Positions 4,603-9,499 of a DNA stretch of 9,499 bases are shown piece by piece. The notes under the pieces are model-generated. The model saw nothing but the letters and a program-made list of their open reading frames with translations, did no database searches and was not told the origin of the DNA. Within the stretch, counting starts at the first letter, position 1, and every line of letters starts with the position of its first letter. Origin of the DNA: Lachnospiraceae bacterium. GTDB taxonomy: Bacteria > Bacillota > Clostridia > Lachnospirales > Lachnospiraceae. Both the position numbers and the translations under genes were made by a program. The stretch lies in the NCBI GenBank assembly GCA_900763175.1, contig CAAFJI010000137.1:1-9499 (forward strand). Reading direction: 5' to 3'.

Positions 4603-5685
4603 ATGATTAAAAGAATCGGCTTATTGACAAGCGGCGGTGACTGCCAGGCCCTGAATGCCACCATGCGCGGAGTTGTGAAAGGACTGACCAACAGCATCGA
4701 TGATCTGGAGGTTTACGGATTTGACGATGGATACAAAGGACTGATCTATGGAAAATATCGTATGCTCACATCCAAGGACTTCTCAGGAATCCTCACACAG
4801 GGTGGTACGATCCTGGGTACATCCAGACAGCCGTTCAAGCTGATGCGTGTGCCGGATGCAAATGGACTTGACAAAGTTGAGGCTATGAAACAGACCTACT
4901 ATAAGCTTTGCCTGGACTGTCTGGTTATCCTGGGTGGAAATGGAACACAGAAAACAGCCAATCTTTTAAGAGAAGAAGGACTGAACATTATTCATCTTCC
5001 AAAGACCATCGACAACGATATCTGGGGAACAGACATGACATTTGGTTTCCAGAGTGCAGTAAACATTGCCACAAATGCCATTGACTGCATCCATACAACT
5101 GCAGCCTCCCATGGCCGTGTATTTATCGTAGAGGTTATGGGCCATAAGGTAGGAAGCCTTACCTTACACGCAGGAATCGCAGGCGGTGCGGACATTATCC
5201 TTATCCCTGAGATTCCATACGACATTAAGAAGGTTGTGGCTGCCATCCAGAAGAGATCCAAGGCAGGAAAACGTTTCACCATTCTTGCCGTAGCAGAGGG
5301 AGCTATTTCCAAGGAAGATTCCCTGTTATCCAAGAAAGATTACAAGAAGAAACTGGAAGAGCGGGCAAAGAAGTATCCTTCCGTATCTTATGAAATTGCA
5401 GACAAAATTACGCAGGAGCTTGGTTCTGAGGTACGAATCACGGTTCCGGGACACACACAGAGAGGCGGAGCACCATGTGCATACGACCGTGTGCTTTCCA
5501 CCAGAATCGGAGCAGGAGCTGCCGAGGCAATTCTTGACGAAGAGTATGGTATCATGATCGGTGTGGTAAACGGCAAGATCAAGAGAGTTCCTCTTGCAGA
5601 ATGTGCCGGCAAGCTGAAAATGGTTTCTCCTAAGGATCAGACCGTTAAGGCTGCCAAACAGATCGGTATCAGCTTCGGAGACTGA
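4603..5685 (+). CDS. pfkA: 6-phosphofructokinase, mixed-signature (group III-like)
   Basis: This 360-residue cytoplasmic enzyme phosphorylates fructose 6-phosphate to fructose 1,6-bisphosphate, the committing step of glycolysis. Visible motifs are the nucleotide-site TSGGDCQALNA (9-19), GGTILGTSR (67-75), GGNGT (111-115), PKTIDND (133-139) with the catalytic Asp137, the MGHK sugar-phosphate site (179-182), IPEIPYD (201-207) and GHTQRGGAP (283-291). Glycine at the second specificity position of GGNGT favours ATP, while lysine in PKTIDND is typical of pyrophosphate-dependent and group III enzymes, so the donor is uncertain. The ATG at 4603 has GGAGGG four bases upstream and begins at the conserved IKRIGLLTSGGD; a TTG at 4561 would add 14 unconserved residues. 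dnaX follows after 29 bp with no terminator, which suggests co-transcription. Confidence 0.92.
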   Translation: MIKRIGLLTSGGDCQALNATMRGVVKGLTNSIDDLEVYGFDDGYKGLIYGKYRMLTSKDFSGILTQGGTILGTSRQPFKLMRVPDANGLDKVEAMKQTYYKLCLDCLVILGGNGTQKTANLLREEGLNIIHLPKTIDNDIWGTDMTFGFQSAVNIATNAIDCIHTTAASHGRVFIVEVMGHKVGSLTLHAGIAGGADIILIPEIPYDIKKVVAAIQKRSKAGKRFTILAVAEGAISKEDSLLSKKDYKKKLEERAKKYPSVSYEIADKITQELGSEVRITVPGHTQRGGAPCAYDRVLSTRIGAGAAEAILDEEYGIMIGVVNGKIKRVPLAECAGKLKMVSPKDQTVKAAKQIGISFGD

Positions 5686-5714
5686 TCCTGCGCTTAGAAA
5701 GGAGTTTCCAATAA

Positions 5715-7334
5715 ATGAGCTATACTGCTCTTTACCGGAAGTTCAGACCGGATAATTTCGAGGACGTAAAGGGTCAGGACCACATTGTGACCACCCTGAC
5801 CAATCAGATCAAGGCCAACCGTATCGGTCATGCCTATCTGTTCTGCGGCACCAGAGGAACCGGTAAGACAACCGTGGCGAAAATACTGGCGAAGGCAGTA
5901 AACTGCCAGCATCCAGTGAATGGAAGCCCATGTGGAGAATGCGAAATGTGTAAGGCGATACAGGCTGGAACCTCCATGAACGTGATCGAGATCGATGCTG
6001 CATCTAACAACGGTGTGGATAATATCAGGGAGATCCGTGAGGAGGTGGCCTACCGCCCTACAGAGGGAAACTATAAGGTATACATCATAGACGAGGTTCA
6101 CATGCTTTCTACAGGAGCGTTTAACGCCCTTCTGAAAACGCTGGAGGAACCTCCGTCTTATGTTATATTCATTCTTGCTACCACAGAGGCACATAAAATT
6201 CCCATCACGATTTTATCCAGGTGCCAGAGATACGATTTTCACCGTATTTCCATCGACACCATTGCGGCCAGACTGGATGAGCTTCTGAAAATCGAAAAAG
6301 TAGACGCAGAGGAAAAAGCAGTTCGTTATGTGGCGAAGGCCGGAGACGGCTCCATGCGAGATGCCCTCAGCCTTCTGGACCAGTGCATTGCCTTCTACAT
6401 GGGGCAGAACCTGACTTATGATAAGGTTTTGGAGGTCCTGGGCGCTGTTGATACAGAGGTTTTCAGCAAACTTCTTAGAAAAGTACTTCAGGGCAATGTA
6501 ACAGGGGCAATCCGCACATTGGAAGAGCTGATCGTAGGAGGCAGGGAACTGGGACAATTTGTGGGAGATTTCACCTGGTACATGAGAAATCTTCTTCTGG
6601 TGAAAACTTCCGAGAATCCGGAGGAAGCTATTGATGTTTCTTCTGAAAATCTAAAACTTCTTAAAGAAGAGAGCGAAATGGTGGACGTAGAGACACTCAT
6701 GCGCTATATCCGTATTTTTTCTGATCTGTCCAGCCAGATTCGTTATTCCACACAGAAAAGAGTTCTGGTGGAAATTGCACTGATCAAGCTGTGCCGCCCT
6801 GCAATGGAGACGAATCTGGATTCTGTTCTGGATCGCATCCGTGTTCTGGAACAGCGTATTGAGGAACGTCCCGTGCAGCAGGTGATCGTACAGCAGGGAG
6901 CAGCCGGGGAAATCCAGGGCACAGGAAATGCAGCTGCTGTTGGAAATGCACCGGCAGCCAAGCCTGCGAAGGCGGCTCCAGAGGATCTGCAGAAGATTGC
7001 TTCCAGCTGGAGAATGATCACGAGCCAGGCAACGGGGATTTTCAAACAGATGCTTCAGAAGGCAGTCCCGAAATACAATGGAGAGACAGGTGAGCCTGTT
7101 CTTTACGTGGAATTTCAGGATTTCCTGGGAAAAACATACGTAGACAATCCGGAGGCGGAGAGAGAACTGAAGGATATTATTCTGGCTCAAACCGGCAAGG
7201 AAGTAGAGCTGAAAATGGTGTTGGCAAAAGAACATCACCATACCAACCTTACTCAGGTAACTGTGGATCAGGCTATACGAGAGAACATCCATATGGATGT
7301 TGTGATAGAAGATGATCCTGAGGATGGGGAGTAA
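5715..7334 (+). CDS. dnaX: DNA polymerase III subunits gamma/tau
   Basis: DnaX is the ATPase core of the clamp loader that places the beta sliding clamp on primed DNA and links polymerases at the fork. The 539-residue product has the AAA+ Walker A GTRGTGKT (45-52), the zinc-binding cysteines Cys64, Cys73, Cys76 and Cys79, Walker B IIDEVHM (124-130), sensor 1 LATTE (154-158) and the SRC arginine finger (Arg169). Domain III runs to about residue 362. After a Gly/Ala/Pro/Gln linker (about 385-425), a C-terminal domain (about 425-539) should contact the polymerase and helicase. I see no long A-run that could make a short gamma form, so tau alone is likely. The site AAAGGAG at 5698-5704 supports the ATG. 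It lies between pfk and ybaB in an apparent operon, in the standard Firmicute order dnaX-ybaB-recR. Confidence 0.97.
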   Translation: MSYTALYRKFRPDNFEDVKGQDHIVTTLTNQIKANRIGHAYLFCGTRGTGKTTVAKILAKAVNCQHPVNGSPCGECEMCKAIQAGTSMNVIEIDAASNNGVDNIREIREEVAYRPTEGNYKVYIIDEVHMLSTGAFNALLKTLEEPPSYVIFILATTEAHKIPITILSRCQRYDFHRISIDTIAARLDELLKIEKVDAEEKAVRYVAKAGDGSMRDALSLLDQCIAFYMGQNLTYDKVLEVLGAVDTEVFSKLLRKVLQGNVTGAIRTLEELIVGGRELGQFVGDFTWYMRNLLLVKTSENPEEAIDVSSENLKLLKEESEMVDVETLMRYIRIFSDLSSQIRYSTQKRVLVEIALIKLCRPAMETNLDSVLDRIRVLEQRIEERPVQQVIVQQGAAGEIQGTGNAAAVGNAPAAKPAKAAPEDLQKIASSWRMITSQATGIFKQMLQKAVPKYNGETGEPVLYVEFQDFLGKTYVDNPEAERELKDIILAQTGKEVELKMVLAKEHHHTNLTQVTVDQAIRENIHMDVVIEDDPEDGE

Positions 7335-7377
7335 AGATAAGGACAGCATATAAGGCAAAATTAAGGAGGACTTTGTA

Positions 7378-7734
7378 ATGGCAAAGCGTGGAGGCTTTCC
7401 TGGCATGGGTATGCCGGGAAACATGAACAATCTTATGAAACAGGCGCAGAAAATGCAGCGCCAGATGGAAGAAAACCAGAAGGCTCTCGAGGAAAAGGAA
7501 TTCACAGCAGCTGCAGGTGGCGGAGCTGTGGAAGTAACCATTTCCGGTAAAAGAGAAGTAACAAAAGTAAAACTTGCAGAAGAGGTTGTAGATCCAGATG
7601 ACATCGAAATGCTGGAGGATCTTATTGTTGCAGCTACCAACGAGGCACTCCGTAAGGTAGAGCAGGAGAATCAGGCTGTAATGTCCAAACTTACAGGCGG
7701 TCTTGGAGGTCTTGGAGGAGGCCTTCCATTCTGA
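7378..7734 (+). CDS. ybaB: YbaB/EbfC nucleoid-associated protein
   Basis: This 118-residue protein belongs to the YbaB/EbfC family, small dimeric DNA-binding proteins that associate with the nucleoid and usually sit next to recR. The sequence has a Gly/Met-rich N-terminus (1-15), an amphipathic helix MNNLMKQAQKMQRQMEENQK (16-35), the core strands TAAAGGGAVEVTISGKREVTKV (43-64), the pattern DPDDIEMLEDLIVAATNEAL (72-91) and a glycine-rich tail. Length is slightly above the family norm of about 105 because of both glycine-rich ends. AAGGAGG at 7363-7369 is a strong binding site eight bases before the ATG. Its TGA stop overlaps the recR ATG by one base, so the two are probably translated together. 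A precise role is not established. Confidence 0.95.
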   Translation: MAKRGGFPGMGMPGNMNNLMKQAQKMQRQMEENQKALEEKEFTAAAGGGAVEVTISGKREVTKVKLAEEVVDPDDIEMLEDLIVAATNEALRKVEQENQAVMSKLTGGLGGLGGGLPF

Positions 7735-8333
7735 TGGAATACTACAGCAGTCATATCAATAAATTGATCGAACAGCTTTCCCATCTGCCTGGAATCGGTG
7801 CAAAATCCGCACAACGGCTGGCCTTTCACATCATGAATATGCCCAAGGAGCAGGTACAGCAGCTTACGGCAGCAATTACAGATGCCAGGACAAATGTGCA
7901 ATATTGTAAATGCTGCTATACCCTTACAGACAGGGAACTGTGTCCGATCTGCAGCAATCCAAAAAGGGACCACAGTACGATCATGGTTGTGGAGAATACC
8001 AGGGATCTTGCTGCCTATGAGAAAACGGGCAAGTTTGAAGGTGTTTACCACGTTCTCCATGGAGCAATTTCTCCAATGCTGGGAATAGGACCTGATGATA
8101 TTAAACTAAAGGAACTGCTCAGGAGACTTCAGGGAGAAGAGATAAAAGAAGTGATCATTGCAACAAACTCCAGTGTGGAAGGAGAGGCCACTGCCATGTA
8201 TCTCAGCAGGCTTATCAAGCCTACGGGCATTAAGGTAAGCAGGATTGCCAGTGGTGTACCTGTTGGCGGGGATTTGGAATATATAGATGAAGTGACTCTT
8301 CTCCGTGCATTGGAAGGAAGGGTGGAATTATAA
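7734..8333 (+). CDS. recR: Recombination mediator protein RecR
   Basis: RecR acts with RecO (and RecF) to load RecA onto SSB-coated single-stranded DNA during gap repair. The 199-residue chain has the expected order: a helix-hairpin-helix with LPGIGAKSAQRLA (18-30), a four-cysteine zinc motif (Cys58, Cys61, Cys70, Cys73), a TOPRIM domain (about 80-175) with VVENTRD (85-91), VYHVLHGAISPM (104-115) and VEGEATAMYL (148-157), then the C-terminal ASGVPVGGDLEYIDEVTL (172-189). VVENTRD replaces the commoner VVEDPRD but keeps the conserved Glu87. Translation likely restarts from ybaB through the TGATG overlap. I see no terminator in the 63 bp before the next gene, so read-through into the regulator is possible. 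Confidence 0.97.
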   Translation: MEYYSSHINKLIEQLSHLPGIGAKSAQRLAFHIMNMPKEQVQQLTAAITDARTNVQYCKCCYTLTDRELCPICSNPKRDHSTIMVVENTRDLAAYEKTGKFEGVYHVLHGAISPMLGIGPDDIKLKELLRRLQGEEIKEVIIATNSSVEGEATAMYLSRLIKPTGIKVSRIASGVPVGGDLEYIDEVTLLRALEGRVEL

Positions 8334-8382
8334 TCCGCCGGAAAAAATACTGTACTTTGCTGTGCTTTAAGAAGGCAGAGAC

Positions 8383-8392
8383 AGGAGGTGAT
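8383..8392 (+). promoter_or_regulatory. Full-length Shine-Dalgarno supporting a GTG start
   Basis: AGGAGGTGAT is a ten-base complement to the 3' end of 16S rRNA and ends four bases before the GTG at 8397. It settles the start of the LacI-type regulator at a non-ATG codon. Confidence 0.9.
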
Positions 8393-8396
8393 TTCT

Positions 8397-9499
8397 GTGA
8401 CGAGAAAAAAAGTAACATCTTCTGATGTGGCTGAAAAAGCGGGGGTTTCCCAGGCTACAGTATCGATGGTGCTGAATCGGAAATATAATGTATCTTTTTC
8501 CAGGGAAACCGTGGAACGAGTGGAAGAGGCAGCCAAAGAACTGGGATATAAGCTCCCTGGTCACAGAAATAAAAAAGAAAACAAAAAAGAAAAGCTGATC
8601 GTAGTATTCTGTCCTACGATCACCAGCCCCTATTATGTGCTGCTCCTTCAGGGAATTGAGGCAGTGGCCAATGAAAGGGGATATGGAGTATTCATCTGCA
8701 ATACACAAAGGGATGCCAGACTGGAGGAAAAATATCTTCGGATGATACGTGCCATGCGGCCCCAGGGAATTATTTACGCCTGCAATCCACACCCGGATTA
8801 TCTTACACAGGTAGAGGAGATGGCAAGAGATATTCCTCTGGTTATCATAAGCAACAAGGAAAAGCTTAGCACAGTAGATGCTATTAATCAGGACAACACA
8901 GAGGTTGGAAGGATGATGGCGAGACATTTGCTGGAGCTGGGACACAGAGATGTGGCATTTATCACACCACCTCTTACCAAAAGACAGTGGCAGCGCTCCA
9001 AGCGTGTAGATGGCTTTGTCCGGGAATTTGAGAAAGCAGGGCTCTCCGGTCATGTTATTATCAAAGCAGCAGATGAGTCTGTTGACAGAAGAAATCCCCG
9101 CACAGACTCCGAATATTCCATGGGATATGACCTTACCCGTGAGCTTTTGGAGACAGGAGAGTATTTTACAGCCATTGCAGGCCAGAATGATATGATGGCC
9201 ATCGGAGCAGTGGATGCACTTCAGGATGCCAGACTGCGGGTACCCAAGGATGTGTCTGTTATTGGATGCGACAATATTTTTTATTCCGGGATACGCAGAA
9301 TCTCCCTTACCACCATTGATCATTTCGTGGCGCTGAAAGGACGAGATGCCTGCGATATCATTATCCGCAAGATTGATACGGACAACCGGTTCGGGGAGGG
9401 AATCCGCCCAACCAGTGTATACAATATTGAGTATAATCCTAAGATAATTGTGCGCAAAACCACAGGCTATGCCCGTACAGACAAGACGGATTCTGAGGG
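8397..9499 (+). CDS. LacI-family transcriptional regulator (3' end missing)
   Basis: The frame stays open from the GTG at 8397 to the window edge, giving 367 codons plus two bases. Residues 6-27 (VTSSDVAEKAGVSQATVSMVLN) form the LacI/GalR helix-turn-helix and residues 35-51 (SRETVERVEEAAKELGY) the third helix. From about residue 66 on there is a periplasmic-binding-protein-like effector domain with SPYYVLLLQGIE (77-88), RPQGIIYA (121-128), HLLELGHRDVAFITPP (177-192), GQNDMMAIGAVDAL (262-275) and VPKDVSVIGCDN (282-293). It most likely binds DNA as a dimer and responds to a sugar or related metabolite, but the ligand and targets are not visible. The stretch between the domains is Lys-rich and lacks the usual hinge-helix motif. 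The chain already exceeds the usual 330-350 residues, so the stop is probably close. Confidence 0.93.
   Translation, partial: MTRKKVTSSDVAEKAGVSQATVSMVLNRKYNVSFSRETVERVEEAAKELGYKLPGHRNKKENKKEKLIVVFCPTITSPYYVLLLQGIEAVANERGYGVFICNTQRDARLEEKYLRMIRAMRPQGIIYACNPHPDYLTQVEEMARDIPLVIISNKEKLSTVDAINQDNTEVGRMMARHLLELGHRDVAFITPPLTKRQWQRSKRVDGFVREFEKAGLSGHVIIKAADESVDRRNPRTDSEYSMGYDLTRELLETGEYFTAIAGQNDMMAIGAVDALQDARLRVPKDVSVIGCDNIFYSGIRRISLTTIDHFVALKGRDACDIIIRKIDTDNRFGEGIRPTSVYNIEYNPKIIVRKTTGYARTDKTDSE

Noticed and set aside
6285..6325. A short A-run in dnaX (GAAAAAG) as a possible programmed frameshift making a gamma form.
   Set aside because: It has only five As, and a shift there would truncate the protein near residue 196, inside the ATPase region, far short of a functional gamma subunit.
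6651..7640. A 329-codon frame on the minus strand.
   Set aside because: It overlaps dnaX and ybaB antisense and shows no motif; both sense genes are unmistakable.
8329..8334. TATAAT at the recR stop codon as a promoter for the LacI-type regulator.
   Set aside because: The only -35-like hexamer nearby (TTGGAA at 8310-8315) is 13 bp away, too close, and the hexamers at 16-18 bp are poor.
8367..9323. A 318-codon frame on the minus strand.
   Set aside because: It lies opposite the LacI-type regulator, whose motifs are clear on the plus strand, and its translation is rich in Cys, His and Ser without family motifs. It is an antisense shadow.

Overview
The window looks like chromosomal DNA of a low-to-mid-GC Firmicute, most likely a gut member of the Lachnospiraceae. 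Three things suggest this: the first gene appears to belong to a Lachnospiraceae-type family (DUF6128), the SRP RNA is of the large Gram-positive type with an Alu domain, and the gene order tadA / SRP RNA / dnaX / ybaB / recR matches the classic Bacillus-Clostridium housekeeping block. No transposase, integrase, CRISPR array or phage gene is visible. This is mostly core genome.

Layout. (1) 24-1256: a DUF6128-like protein, probably started from TTG, whose two conserved halves are joined by a Glu/Pro-rich linker made of 36-bp repeats. (2) 1257-1553: an intergenic stretch with a GC-rich palindromic block, an inverted repeat, and a perfect-consensus SigA promoter (TTGACA-N17-TATAAT) for the next gene. 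(3) 1554-3430: a MATE-family efflux transporter followed 8 bp later by tadA, the tRNA adenosine-34 deaminase. (4) 3479-3916: a GatB/YqeY-domain protein with its own promoter inside the tadA 3' end. (5) 3917-4602: a 686-bp region without a protein gene. It holds a + strand terminator, a facing - strand terminator, the SRP RNA on the minus strand with its own strong promoter, a 13-bp tandem repeat, a palindrome, and the pfk promoter and leader. (6) 4603-8333: pfk, dnaX, ybaB and recR on the + strand with short gaps and no internal terminator, so probably one operon. (7) 8397-9499: a LacI-family regulator running off the right edge, lacking its last residues.

Functionally the window joins translation and protein targeting (TadA wobble editing, SRP RNA), DNA replication and repair (DnaX clamp loader, YbaB nucleoid protein, RecR) and glycolysis (Pfk). 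ybaB and recR share a TGATG stop/start and are likely translationally coupled. Compared with my recollection of B. subtilis (tadA-scr-dnaX-yaaK-recR, all co-directional), the SRP RNA gene here is inverted, and yqeY and pfk sit inside the block.

I did not find a convincing new multi-gene system. The items most worth a second look are small: the repeat linker of the first protein, the palindromic block at 1258-1363, the leader hairpin of the MATE transcript, the crowded divergent control region between the SRP RNA and pfk, the mixed active-site signature of the phosphofructokinase, and the unusual hinge of the LacI-type regulator.
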